Assembly: GCF_963082655.1 (NCBI RefSeq)
Contig: NC_081552.1
Coordinates: forward strand, 1,798,001 to 1,862,000
Reading direction: 5' to 3'
Length of the DNA: 64,000 bases
Origin: Stomoxys calcitrans
Lineage: Eukaryota; Arthropoda; Insecta; Diptera; Muscidae
Part shown: positions 32,546 to 44,553 of the stretch, one piece after another
How positions within the stretch are numbered: the first letter of the stretch is position 1
Layout of the letters: each line of letters starts with the position of its first letter
Made by a program: the position numbers and the translations under genes
The notes under the pieces: model-generated
Told to the model about the DNA's origin: nothing
The model's database searches: none
Seen by the model: the letters and a program-made list of their open reading frames with translations, nothing else

Positions 32546-32731
32546 TATTCCATTCAATTCCTTTTAGTTTATTTATTTTTTTAGCTATTTTCTAAGCTAT
32601 TAGATAATACAAAATTTTTGAGTTCGGATTTTATAAATTAGAAATTTTGTTTAACATGCAAAATTATATTGCGCTTAAAGTTTCAAAAATTGTTTTCAGT
32701 TTTTAATTCTACAGGAAGTTGATTAATATTA

Positions 32732-35700
32732 TTATAAAATATTACATTTTTGACAAAAATTAGATCTATGAAGTTGTAATCTAAAATCGTATAAATTGCG
32801 TAAATTGTACGGTTGTACATCAGAAACATACGTTAAATGATTTTGAACATATTTTGGTAACATGCCACTTTTGGCTTTAAATATGAAAATTAATGCTTTC
32901 ATTGACAGCATATGATTTACCGACATCCACTGCAAGTTTTCTAGTATACATGCTACATGCTCCATTCTGCTACGTCTTAAAATACATCTCATGGCACGAT
33001 TTTGTAGTTTTTGGAGTCGTTCCTTCATTGTATTGCTTTCTAAGAAAAGTAATGTTCAAAGTGAGGCTTTATTATTGTATTGAAAATTCGAATTGAAGTT
33101 TTCTTTGATATATTCTTTCTTATTCTTCCCAGGAAAACCACCTTTTTGCTATTTTTTTACATACAAATTCAAAGTGTTTGTCAAATTTCAAATGCTTATC
33201 GACGATAATGCCAATATACTTCATCTCCTCCACTTTCTCTATAACTAAATTTTCAATTATAATATTTTCCTAATATTTTTCAAATATAGATATTTTGCCA
33301 CATTTTCCAGTTCTTCATTTAGTTTGGCAATGCAAATGTTTGGATCTTCACCAGTTATATAAATCAGGGTATCATCCGCAAACATACATATGTATCTTTG
33401 CCTCTGTCAATGTTTTTTGCAAATCGTTTATGTATATTAGAAAAAGTAGTGTTGCCAATACAGGGCACTCCCGTGTTAACAATGGCTGGCATAGATGTGG
33501 AATTACCACATCTTGTTATACCCTCCACCATAAGATGGGGGTATACTAATTTCGTCATTCTGTTTGTAACTACTCGAAATATTCGTCTGAGACCCCATAA
33601 AGTATATATATTCTTGATCGTCGTGAAATTTTATGTCGATCTAGCCATGTCCGTCCGTCTGTCCGTCCGTCCGTCCGTCCGTCCGTCTGTCTGTCGAAAG
33701 CACGCTAACTTCCGAAGGAGTAAAGCTAGCCGCTTGAAATTTTGGAAAAATACTTCTTATCAGTGTAGGTCGGTTGGTATTGTAAATGGGCCATATCGGT
33801 CCATGTTTTGATATAGCTGCCATATAAACCGATCTTGAGTCTTGACTTCTTGAGCCTCTAGAGTGCGCAATTCTTATCCGATTGGGATGAAATTTTGCAC
33901 GACGTATTTTGTTATGACATCCAACAACTGTGCCAAGTATGGTTCAAATCGGTCCATAACCTGATACAGCTGCCATATAAACCGATCTTGGGTCTTGACT
34001 TCTTGAGCCTCTAGAGTGCGCAATTCTTATCCGATTGCAATAAAATTTTGCATGACGTGTTTTGTTACGATATCCAACAACTGTGTCAAGTATGGCTCAA
34101 ATCGGTCCATAGCTGTCATATAAACCGATCTTGGGTCTTGACTTCTTGAGCCCCTAGAGGGCGCAATTCTTATCCAATTTGAATGAATTTTGGCACGTAG
34201 TATTTTGTTATGATATCCAACAACTGTGCCAAATATGGTTCAAATCGGTTCATAACCTGATATAGCTGCCATATAAACCGATCTGGGATCTTGACTTCTT
34301 GAGCCTCTAGAGGTCGCAATTATTATCCGATTTGCCTGAAATTTTGTACGATAGATTCTCTCATGACCATTAACATACGTGTTTATTATGATCTGAATCG
34401 GTTTATAGCCTGATATAGCTCCCATATAAATCGATCTCTCTATTTAACTTCTTGAGCCCACAAAGGGCGCAATTCTTATTCGAATTGGCTGACATTTTAC
34501 ACAGGTCTCCAACATATAATTTAATTGTGGTCCAAACCGGACCATATCTTGATATCGCTCCAATAGCAGAGCAAATCTTTTCTTATATCCTTTTTTTGCC
34601 TAAGAAGAGATGCCGGGAAAAGAACTCGACATATGCGATCCATGGTGGAGGGTATATAAGATTCGGCCCGGCCGAACTTAGCACGCTTTTACTTGTTTTT
34701 TTTCTAGTTAGCTTTGAAACCAGTTTAGCTCTTTTCCTTTAACACCGTATGTGTTAAGCTTTTTAATCAATATTTTCCTATCGATTGTTTCGAAGGCTCG
34801 TTTCAAATCTAGAAAAACCGCAACCACACACTCTTTCTTTCCGACATCCGTCTCCCATTGGGCAACTACAACATTTAATAGGGATTCACAGCTATGTTTT
34901 TTTCTTAAACCAGATTGCGTCTCATTTAAATGATTGTTGATTTCAAAATATTCGTTCAATTGATAATGCACAATTTTCTCTATGATTTTACTTATTGTTG
35001 GTAGTGTGCTGACTGGTCGAATTTTTTGAAGGTCTTTGGAATTTTTAACTTTTTGAATTGGTATAATTATTGATTCTTTTAGACATTCTGGGAATACTCC
35101 CTCATTCATTAATGATTCTATTAGTCTGTGTAGATGATTTCAATTTATCGTAATTTTCTAATAATAATTTTAACTGATAGAAAATTCTGGTATTTTTTGT
35201 TATTCCTTGTTTTGAGTACATTTTTCAATGATACGATATCTGGTTTATTAAATTTAAATTTGGTGGAAGGGCTCGTTTGAATAAAGTTCTGAAACGTTTT
35301 AGCTGGTACGCTATCTACTATTTGCTTTATACTGTCTATGAAGAAGTTGTTGAGCACATTTGCAATTTCTTGTTCTCGCTTCTAATATTTTCCATCAAAA
35401 TAAATTTCCCTAATTTGTGATATATCTTTTTTTGGAATGAGTTTTTTATGGCTCTCCACATATTTTTTTGGTTGGAACAATGCTTTTTGAATATTAGTTT
35501 TATATAAATTTCTGTAACGCCTGTATTCTTGCCAATTTACATTGTTGTTTGGCCATATAGCTCTTTGATATAAATTTATTTTTATGTTTTTCATCGCCTG
35601 TATACTATTATTATACCATGGTGCTGTTTTTCTTTTATTTAGCGCCTTCTTTTGTATCATTGATGTAGTAGCGTCTGTTAAAGTTTCAACCAATGCTAAA

Positions 35701-36490
35701 CGTATTTCTTTGCAACTTTGATCCGGGGAAATTTTATTTATGTTGCTATATAAGAGATTGTTACGAAGCAAATTGCGAATATAACATAAGAATTGTATTA
35801 TTTTTGGTTCTGATTAATCAAGCGCCGTCCTTACTGGAATTTCACTCTCTATTGATTTATGATCGCTTATTTTAATTTTTTGGTTAGTTTTAGCAGATAT
35901 ATCATTAATATTTGAAACTACGTAATCAATTAACGTGCAAGAGGTTTTCATTATTCTAGTTGGTTCCATTACTGATTGCTTGAAATAATTGTCATTTAGA
36001 ATTGCCTCCAATTTAATTTTGTGAATATTGTTATCCTCAAGCCAGTTGATATCAAAGTGGCCCACAATCAATACTTTTTCTTCAGCACCAACATTCTAAA
36101 TCTTTGACTCAAAAAAATCAGTGAATATCGTTTCAGCTAAATTCTGCCTCTGTGGTGATCTGTAGACGCCGACTAATGTATATGCTTCATTCATATTTTT
36201 CATCTTTATTTTTAGCCACCATATCCTGTCCGTTACAACATCCTCGATTACTTCATATTGCCATTTGTTATTTATATAAAAGCAAACACCACCAGTATGT
36301 CTAGATGTGCTATTGCATCTTAAATTAAAATAGTTATGTAGCTCCACTTCATTATCTTCGATGCTTTCGGTCAGATGGGTTTCTGACAAAGGAATAAAAT
36401 CAAATGTTTTTTTCATGACAGAGTACTTGAAGCTCACCCAAATTCGTCGTTAAACCACAAATGTCCAAATAGAGCCCATTTAAAACATTT
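32732..36490 (-). pseudogene. LINE ORF2: endonuclease and reverse transcriptase
   Basis: In order on the minus strand the apurinic-type endonuclease blocks are PLSETHLTESIEDNEVELH, RCNSTSRHTGGVCFYIN, TLVGVYRSPQR, IVGHFDINWLEDN, TLIDYVVSN and ISDHKS. The spacer contains KTAPWYNNSIQAMK. The RT blocks are FPECLKESIIIPIQK, IRPVSTLPTISKIIEKIVHY, ETQSGLRKKHSCESLL and the first catalytic block VVAVFLDLKRAFETIDR. The HINE follows, then NTGVP and MFADDTLIYITGEDPN, in which the YADD-type catalytic box is kept (FADD, about 33395). The C-terminus has MKERLQKLQNRAMRCILRR and FIFKAKSGMLPKYVQ. Single stops and small indels separate the blocks. Confidence 0.9.
33517..34695 (+). mobile_element. HINE family A inside LINE ORF2
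   Basis: Both termini are complete: TATACCCTCCACCATAAGAT at the left and palindrome TTCGGCCCGGCCGAA plus CTTAGCACGCTTTTACTTG at the right. The microsatellite GTCCGTCCGTCCGTCCGTCC lies at about 33655. It sits in a T-run of the plus strand (CATCTTGT before, TTTTTTTCTAG after) without a clear target duplication, as expected for helentron-type insertion between T and T. Confidence 0.95.
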
Positions 36491-36633
36491 GGTTGCTAAA
36501 AAACTATATTCTCAGCTTCCAAACGATTTTTCCTCTGCAAAGTCTGAAAATTTGCACTTCTACAATCATGTTTTGTATCCACATCACGCAATTTTAGTCT
36601 CTTTTTAGGTTTTTCATAATTGATGCATTTATC

Positions 36634-37589
36634 TTAATTTTTACAATATTTATATGAATGACCACTTTCACTGCATTTGGCAAATATCTGCTCATTATTT
36701 TTGCAATAATTCGCTACATGATGGAATCCCTAACATTTGAAACATCAAGCGGTGCAATTTTCACACACAGGACATCTGTCCCAATCAATGTTAAGTTTAC
36801 TCGTCCTCATAATTTCTTTGTACCCTTTACCATCAATCTCAATTATTGCATTAAAAACTCTGGGATTTTTAAATGACTTATAAACTTTAACGCATTCAAT
36901 ATAATCACAATCAATATTATTTTGTTTTTTGATCGCTGCAATAGTAGCACTTTTTCAATCCCTTCATTCATACCAGTAATCAACAATTTAGGTCTTCTCA
37001 TCTTTGGAATTTGCGCATCATAATCATTCCCCATCTTATCCCCGATCTCGTTCGATAAAATATTTCTGGCATTATCATTTTCGCATCTTATGGCAACCTT
37101 TTCATCATTACGCTTTGCTATACTCTGCACATGTAAATTAAGAGCCGATGGTTTGATCTTCTCTTTCACTTCCCTCTCTGGTTTTCTTTTTGGTTTTAGT
37201 ATAACGGGTAAGTTGTTTGTTGTATTTTTCAACTTACTCGCATATGTCTCTCTTTCATCTTAATTTTTCTTTAACTCCTTCACAATCTCTGTTTTTGCCT
37301 CTTCCAACTTTTTCTCGACCAACACATTAGTTTTATTTATTTCTTCAGCCATCTTTGATACTTCTTCCTCGACCATATTAAATAAACTTTTATAGTTTTC
37401 ATTTCTGCACTTAATAACACCCAAACAACCATCTCATTTGAATTTGAGGTTGTCGAATTTAAATAAGTTATCGCACTCATGCTTCGATAGGCCAACACAT
37501 TTCATATGGAAAGCTTTTTCACTGAAACCGCCGCAATCAACTTCGCAATCCTTGCAGGAAATATTGCATTTTCCGCAATTTAAATTCAT
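36634..37589 (-). pseudogene. LINE ORF1: PHD-like finger, coiled coil, zinc knuckles
   Basis: From an ATG at 37587-37589 the minus strand reads a Cys/His cluster: CGKCNISCKDC, then CGGFSEKAFHMKCVGLSKHE and a W-to-stop before DGC. The spacing is that of a PHD-type zinc finger (C-x2-C, C-x3-C-like, H-x2-C). A charged helical stretch follows (VEEEVSKMAEEINKTNVLVE, KLEEAKTEIVKELKK), then a basic segment PVILKPKRKPERE and an RNA-binding-like region (KVAIRCENDNARNILSNEIG). Near the end are CCHC knuckles: CFKC, a stop, GFHHVANYCKNN and CSESGHSYKYC. I count about four in-frame stops. ORF1 proteins of jockey and CR1 LINEs bind the element RNA; PHD-like fingers are known in some CR1-group ORF1s. Confidence 0.8.
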
Positions 37590-37670
37590 GACGTCTCATG
37601 AATCCAATAAATTTTTGCAGAACGCCAGCCATAATTTTTGTTTGACTGTGATTTTTTTATAAATAAAATA

Positions 37671-39079
37671 TTTTTCGTATTTTAATATCCGTTTTTATAT
37701 GAGCTGTTTAAAAGCAAGTCTGTTTGCTTTGAAACTCAATCACGTTGAACCATAATTAAGTTCATTTGATATAATTATATTTTAGAAATGCATGAACTAG
37801 AAACGAATAAATTGTCTTTAGCGCTATACGAAGTTCAACTTTATTCGAAAGTAGTTTATTTTAACTCAACCATTGGGTCGCCATTCATGACTACTGTGGT
37901 AGCTTATAGCATAATTTTAGGACAAACATTAGTGTAGAATTGTTTCAAGTAAGGCTTTAGTTTAAGTTCAAAAAATTTAATGAGGATTTAAGACTCTCAG
38001 ATCAGTATCAATAAAAAAACACAGAGTTAGTTTAGATTAAGTAAAATTATGAACTTGAAAGAGGCTAGTAGATGTCTTTAAATTTTGTATTGTTTGATTG
38101 TTTAAATTAAATGTTTGTCATCCAGTGTGGCCTGTGTACCTAACATAACAATTTTCAGTGTAAGTTAGCCACGTTCTACACACGATTGTATATTTGAAAC
38201 TTTTAACTGGAAAATCGACAGCACTCGCCATTTTTGAGCTTCATTATTACAGAGCCAATTGGGTGCTGCCCCCAGTAGTATCTACATAACAACAGCAGCA
38301 GCATAAGGCTATGCGGTATAATGCGAACTGAAAATTTCCTAAAGTAAATATGAGTGCATTTCGCATGGGTTTGCGTTAGCGATTATGTGTAAACAATTGA
38401 TGTTGCCATATTTCCACAAATGGTGAGGTGCAATGGATGGGGAAGAACGATTAACTAAGGACCATTATTCGATTATGTATGATTATGTATTTGCTGTTGT
38501 TGTTCTCTTGTCCCGGATAATCGCAGTAATAATAGAGGTTTAAAATTGAAGTTAATTTTGCAAATGCCTTTGTTCAGGCTTATCAATGGTAAACCAAACC
38601 ACCCATGCATTCTTACAGATGCATAGGTATGCACAACCGAACCCAGCCGTCCAAATGTCTCTCATGACATTATCTTGAAAGACTTCTCTAAGATAATTTT
38701 AATTTTTTCACCGATATGGGATTTTTTCTTACATGTCTTGCTTATTATTTGTTGAAAAATTTTAATGTCGACAAATTCACTTACCGTGTCCAAAACAAAG
38801 TCAGCAACGTTTTTTGTCATTCTCTCTCAAAAATAGTTTAAACAATTTACTCCGTAGGACATCTTAGCAGACCGTGTCGCATAACCGTCTTCTGGCAAAA
38901 AGACTTTGTTTTGTACAATAACGAAAAAGAAATCTAACTACATATACTTAATAAAAAAGCAAAGAAGAGTGTGATGGAGAGTGACCAAGTCATTTGAGTA
39001 TCACCGTCTGATGACACCAGAACTTTTGTTATTTTATTTCAAAAAAATGAAAACGAAGAAGAAAAACAAAATTAAAACA
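37671..39079. other. Unique sequence, no gene seen
   Basis: This is AT-rich with no domain in any frame. A segment at 38826-38882 (AAAATAGTTTAAACAATTTA, ACTCCGTAGGACATCTTAG) resembles 51903-51962, so at least that part is a dispersed repeat. Confidence 0.4.
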
Positions 39080-40233
39080 AACAAGTAAAAAGGCGTTAAG
39101 TTCGGCCGGGCCACCTTTCATCAAAATCCAGTGCAAATTGCATACCTTATATCCCATAGCAGTTATATCGAAATATGATCCGATTTGAACCAAATACTAA
39201 TGAGTACAAGACATTGTTCAATTATGTATAACAAAATATTGGTCTTTTTAGTAGCTATATCTAAAAATGAACCGATTTGACGATACACAACATGGATATC
39301 GAAAAACCAATGTGTCAAATTTCAGTTAAATCGGATAAATGCGCCTTTTTTTGGGGCCAAGACTTTAAACCGAGAGATCGGTCTATATGGCAGTTATATC
39401 CAAATCTGGAACGATCTGGGCCAAATTGACGAAAGATGTCGAAGGGCCTAACCTTACTCACTACCCAAATTTCAGCAAAATCGGAGAATAAATGTGGCTT
39501 TTATGGGCCTTAAACCCTAAATCGGCGGATCGGTCTATTTGGCAGCTATATCCAAATCTGGGCCAAATTGACGAAGTATGTCGAGAAGCCTAACATAACT
39601 CACAGTCCCAAATTTCATCAAAATCGGATAATAAATGTGGCCTTTATGGGACTACGACCCTAGATCGGAGGATCGGTCTATATGGCAGCTATTTCCAAAT
39701 CTGAACCGATCTGGACCAAATTGACGAAGGATGTCAAAGGGCCGAACATAACTCACTGTCCCAAATTTCAGTAAAATCGGATAATAAATGTGGCTTTAAT
39801 GGGCCTACGACCCTAAATCGGAGGATCGGTCTATATGACAGCTATATCCAACTCTAAACCGATCTGGACCAAATTGACGAGGGATTTTGAGGAGCCTAAC
39901 ATAACTCACTGTCCAAAATTTCAGCTAAATCGGATAATAAATGTGGCTTTTATGGGCCTACAACCCTAAATCGGAGGATCGGTCTATATGGCAGCTATAT
40001 CCAAATCTGGACCGATCTGGGCCAAATTGACGAAGTATGTCGAGGAGCCTAACATAACTCATTGTACCAAATTTCAGCTAAATCGGATAATAAATGTGGC
40101 TTTTATGGGCCTACGACCCTAAATCGGACGATCGGTCTATATGGCAAATCTGGACCGATCTGGACCAAATTGATGAGGGATGTCGAGGAGCCTAACACAA
40201 CTCACTGTCTTAAATTTCTTTAAAATCGGATAT
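39080..40233 (-). mobile_element. HINE family B, 5' module missing
   Basis: It starts ACAAGTAAAAAGGCGTTAAG and TTCGGCCGGGCC, then jumps to ACCTTTCATCAAAATCCAG, so half the palindrome and the 3' inverted repeat are deleted. About six monomers follow. The array stops at ATCGGATA and meets a B 5' terminus in the opposite orientation. Confidence 0.9.
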
Positions 40234-40262
40234 TATACCCACCACCGAAGGATGGTTAATGG
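40234..40262 (+). mobile_element. HINE family B 5' terminus, inverted against its neighbour
   Basis: TATACCCACCACCGAAGGAT is the B 5' sub-terminal repeat in plus orientation, directly abutting a minus-orientation B array. Scraps of the same orientation may continue at 40514-40556 (CTACAGCTGAAATTTTGCAC) and 41424-41612. Confidence 0.75.
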
Positions 40263-40559
40263 ATAATAAAATTTGAAGGTAACAAATTTAACGAAGCTCA
40301 AAAGTTCAAACAAAATATTTCTCCAAATTCTTGTGAGTAAAATTTTTGAAAAGTGTTTTAGTGCTACGAACTCAGGTAAACAATTACAATTTTGTTTCCG
40401 TCGACACTCATTATTTTTTGCGTAATCTTGGAGTAGTAGTAATGCATTTTAGTTAACTCTTTTACTCTTTGTGTTTGGGTTGTCCTCACATCAAACATAT
40501 TGTTCATGTGCTTTAATCATACTACAGCTGAAATTTTGCACAGATTCGTACTTTGTTAA
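40263..40559. other. AT-rich sequence, no gene seen
   Basis: This stretch is unassigned except for a short B 5'-module scrap near 40530. Confidence 0.3.
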
Positions 40560-41423
40560 CACTCATAGAAAAAAGTTTGCTAAATTTTAAAAAATTAATT
40601 TTGCTGTTATTGTAGATGTAGTTCTGCTATTACAACAGTAGTACACCCAGAAAAATTAGTCTGCTGATATCAGCAAACACTGTCTGCTGATATTAAAACT
40701 TTGAACTTAGGGCATTTGTTATCTATTAATACAAAAATTTGGCAATTTTTGGTCGTTGATTTTTTGTTCAAACCAAATTAGCAAATTGTAGAAAATTTTA
40801 AATAATTTAAAGCTATATGCATGTAAAATTTAAACATACGATGGAATAAATTTTCAAAACTTGAAAACAGCAGGAAATATTTGCTGTGTTAGCAACAAAT
40901 TGCTGCTGCTGAAGAAAAAAAGAACACATATGTAAATGTGAGTCTCAGTGAATGTTATAATCACCACTGAATGTATATTTTCCATAATCGTTTTTCTTTA
41001 AATTTGGATACAAAAGGCCATACCAGTCATGTGCTCATTAGTAGAGCAATAACATAAAATGCGAGCTAGCTCAGCCACATTTCCAAATGTATTCCAATGG
41101 GTGGAATACATTTGGAATATTCTTTACAGTAATATTCCACAAATTAAAATCATATCTTCCAACAAAATGTCTAAAAAAAATCTAAAAAATGCCTAAGTAA
41201 TCAAAACGAGTAACAGGCAACCATAAAAACTAGCATACAATTTTTTTTTCAGCAGACTTGGGATCTCAAAACAACAAATTTTGTTAGTTGAAATATCAGT
41301 AAGAAATGTTTGCTAATACAGCAGCTGAAACAGCAGTAATGTCTGCTTTCCCATTTTCAGCAGACAAAAACTGCTGTTTTAGCAAACATTTTTGCTATTT
41401 TGAATAACAAATTTGGTTGAGTG
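40560..41423. mobile_element. MITE with TCTGCTGATATCAGCA-type ends
   Basis: The right end, inverted, reads CACTCAACCAAATTTGTTAT and then contains TTTGCTAAAACAGCAG and TCTGCTGAAAATGGG. On the left two candidate termini exist: CACTCATAGAAAAAAGTTTG at 40560 and CACCCAGAAAAATTAGTCTG at 40644, the latter preceded by TA. The right end is followed by TA (41424-41425). The interior is AT-rich and non-coding and carries many CAGCA/TGCTG motifs. Two nested copies or a duplicated left end are both possible. Confidence 0.6.
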
Positions 41424-41612
41424 TAGACCGATCTTCTGATTGAGGGTCTTGAACCCATAAAATGCGCATGTATTAACTGATTTTGTGAAATTTGGAACAG
41501 TGAGTTTGTTTAATCCTACTGTGAACCGACCCGAATATGGTCCAGATCAGACCATATTTCGTTATAACTGCCATATTCACCGATCTGCCGATTTAGGGTC
41601 TTAACAATTTTC
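41424..41612 (+). mobile_element. HINE family B fragment right of the MITE
   Basis: TAGACCGATCTTCTGATTGA, CCATAAAATGCGCATGTATT and TTTGGAACAGTGAG identify B monomers; no terminus is present. Confidence 0.75.
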
Positions 41613-41716
41613 TTATTTTTAGGCAACTGTATTTGAGATTTTTTGCCCCTTTTCGGGTGTTAATTATTATTTTCATACCCACTTCAACATTTTTTTGAAG
41701 TTGACTTTTTGCTGCC

Positions 41717-41790
41717 AGCGTGATTTGAACTCAGGTCGCTTCAAATGCAAAGCGCATAATCTACCAACTCAGCCACCATACAATTAATGT
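41717..41790 (-). mobile_element. tRNA-like SINE head
   Basis: On the minus strand TGGCTGAGTTGG fits the A-box consensus and GAGTTCAAATC fits the B box, about 35 bp apart, inside ATGGTGGCTGAGTTGGTAGA to CACGCTGGCAGC. The acceptor ends do not pair convincingly, so it is more likely a tRNA-derived repeat than a tRNA gene. Confidence 0.55.
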
Positions 41791-41940
41791 AATTGTAGGT
41801 GACAACATACCCCTTCATTGCAGTTTGCAGGCATGCGTAGGTGCATGCAATACGGCAAGGGTAAAAATGCTCATGTATAATCCGACTCCATTTCTACCGC
41901 AAACCCAGGTTCAATTCCCGCGGCCGGCAATTTTTTTTGT
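41791..41940 (+). other. B-box-containing tRNA-like segment
   Basis: CCCAGGTTCAATTCCCGCGG at about 41905 is B-box-like and is followed by a T-run. No A box was found upstream. It may be a degraded SINE. Confidence 0.3.
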
Positions 41941-41999
41941 TTTCTTTAAAATAATTTTAGAAACTTCGGCGCAATTTTTATGTATTTCTCATTAAACAA

Positions 42000-42812
42000 T
42001 TTTTATACCCACCACCGAAGGATGGTGGTTGACATTCCGTTTGCAACACATCGAAATATCCATTTCCGACCCTATAAAGTATATATATTCTTGATCAGCG
42101 TAAAAATCTAAGATGATCTAGCCATTCTTTTTTTTTCCATAAGCAGAAAAAGTTCAAAGATGGGCTAAATCGGACATTATCTTGATATAGCGCCATAAAG
42201 ACCGATCCGCCGATTTAGGGTCTAAGGCCCATGAAAGCCACATTTATTATCCGATTTTGCTGAAATTTCGGACAGTGATATAGCTGGAATTTAGATATAG
42301 CTGCCGATCTGCCGATTTAGGGTCTTAGGCCCATAAAAGCCACATTTATTATTCGATTTTGCTGAAATTTGGGACAGTGAGTTATGTTAGGCCTTTCGAC
42401 ATCCTTCATCTATTTGGCTCAGATCGGTCTAGGTTTGGATATAGCTGTCATAAAAACCGATCTCTCGATTTAAGGTTTTGGGCCTATAAAAAACGCATTT
42501 ATTGTCCGATTTCGCCGAAATTTGGGACAGTGACGTATGTTAGGCTCTTCGACATTTATCCTGCAACTTGGTCCAAATCGGTCCAGATTTGGATATAGCT
42601 GCCATATAGACCGATATTTCGACTTAAAGTCTTGGCCTAATAAAAGGCGCATTTATAATCCGATTTCACTGAAATTTGGCACAATGACGTATGTTAGGCT
42701 TTTCGACATCCGTGTCGTTTATGGTTTAGATCGGTTTATTTTTAGATATAGCTACTAAAAAGTTCAACATTTTGTTTTACACAATTGAACAATGACTTGT
42801 ACTTATTAGTAT
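42000..42812 (+). mobile_element. HINE family B, 3' end missing
   Basis: The 5' end TTTTTATACCCACCACCGAA and module CCGACCCTATAAAG are present but the microsatellite section is deleted (CTAGCCATTCTTTTTTTTTC). About four monomers follow, up to the hairpin-proximal CAATTGAACAATGACTTGTA, where a D element starts. Confidence 0.9.
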
Positions 42813-42816
42813 ATAG

Positions 42817-44545
42817 AAGAGCTTTTAGTGAAATACCATGCTCCGAAAATAGTATAGCGCTTGACTAACAGTTTAACAATATAAGTGCCTTTATCTGAAT
42901 CCCATATTATCTTTATTGGTCTACGAATTTAAGTTTGGATGTAAGGTGTACTCTATTCTTAAAATACTTTATTTCAGCACGTTATTCTCATGATATCTGA
43001 TTTAGGGGTGTTTTCGGCGGTGAGGTGGTCCCCTAGGCACTTGGCCCTGAAAAAAAATCAGCATCGTGCTCTTCTTTCAAATACCATTTATTTAAACCCC
43101 ATATTGCCATTGGTTTAGGGGATTTTACACGATGAGGCTTCCCCCAAACCCATGGCCCCAAAATTGGCTATCAAATTCATTTTCTAATCTCAAATACCTT
43201 TCATTTGAGACACATATTGGCATGGTCGAAAAATTTTAACCCTTTGGTGGTGTTTAGGGAAAGGGGTGATGCTCTAAATACATGGTCCTACATTTGGATA
43301 TCAAATTCGTATTCTACTCCCAAACACCTTTATTTGAGTCGCATATTGCGATGGTCAGTAAAAAATTGCTGTTTGTGGGTTATTTTGGGAAAGGGGTATA
43401 CCCCCAGAAATTGGTCCTGAAAGTGGGTATCAATTCTTGCTCTACCCCCCCAATACCTTTCATTTAAGCTCCAAATTGACATGATCGGTAAATATGCCCG
43501 ATTTAGGAGTGTTTTGGGGATTGGGGTGGTCCCCCAAACACTAAGCCCTGAAAATATATCAGCAACGTGTTCAATTCTCATATATCTATATATCATTTAT
43601 TTGAACCCCATATTGCCATTGGCTGCAAAATTGTATATCAAATTCGTTTTCTAATCTAATTTAAACTCCTTATTGCAAAAGTCAGCAAATATGTCCGGGA
43701 TGGCCGGCCACTCAGTGAGTTGGCCTTAAAAGTATATATCGGATTCGTGTTCTACTCTAAAAACCCTCTTATTTGAGCCTCATATTGCAATAGTCAGGAA
43801 ACACTTCCTACTTTCACTTTTCCCGAATATTGATATCAGATTCGTGCTTTACTCCCAAAGACCTTTCATTTGAGCCGCATATTGCTATGGTCGTAAATTT
43901 GTACCCTGGGATGTTTTTGGGGAGAGGCGGCTCCCAAATACTTGATCCCATATTTGGATATCAGATTCGAATTCTATACTTAAATACCTTTTATTTAAGC
44001 CCCATATTCATATGGTCAGTAAATAAGTCCTGTTTGTGGGGTGTTTTGGGAGAGGGGTGGAACCCCAGAAGCGTGGTCCCACAGTTGGATATTAGATTCG
44101 TATTCTACTTGCAAATACCTTGAATTTGAGTCCCATATTGTCATGGTCGGTAAATATGTCCGATTTAGGGGTGTTTTGGGGATTGGGGTGGTCCCCCTAA
44201 CACTTGGTCCGACATTTGGATATCAGATACGTTTTTTTATCCTAAATACCTTTCATTTGAGTCCCATATTGTCGTGATTTATCTAAATATATATTTGGTA
44301 GGTTTTAGTGTGGAGCGGCCGCCCTAGGTACATAGGGTACCGAAATTTGGATACTAAATTTTTATTTTTAGGGTACTATATGACACAAAATATCGCTTAA
44401 ATCGCACCACCTATCGCCGAGATCTAGCGTTTTTGAAAATTTGGGTAAGGGGGAGGGTCCCCCCCTTTGCGAAATTATTTGCGTTAAAATATTCCCTCGC
44501 TGCATACATTTTAAAAGTTCCTGCAAACAAAGTTAAATAAATATC
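42817..44545 (+). repeat. Family D element, long copy
   Basis: The left terminus region (AGAGCTTTTAGTGAAATACC, CGCTTGACTAACAG, AAGTGCCTTTATCTGAATCC) is mirrored at the right end of the 50496-51805 block. About ten units follow, each with CCTTTCATTTGAGCCCCATA, TTGCCATGGTCGG-like, GGGGTGTTTTGGGG and a TTGGATATCAGATTCG-like piece. Codon structure is poor and no function is recognised. The right part ends CCGAAATTTGGATACTAAAT. Confidence 0.75.
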
Positions 44546-44553
44546 AGTTAAGT

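Larger units (their letters stand above)
32550..37670 (-). mobile_element. LINE (jockey/CR1-like), two ORFs, split by a HINE
   Basis: This is the most complete retrotransposon in the window. ORF1 lies at 36634-37589 and ORF2 at about 32732-36490, with a family A HINE at 33517-34695 inside the RT. The 5' and 3' limits are approximate. A few stops and frameshifts show that it is dead, but the order of domains is complete. Confidence 0.85.

Noticed and set aside
41717..41790. tRNA gene on the minus strand
   Set aside because: Box sequences fit but the acceptor ends do not pair; more likely a tRNA-derived repeat.
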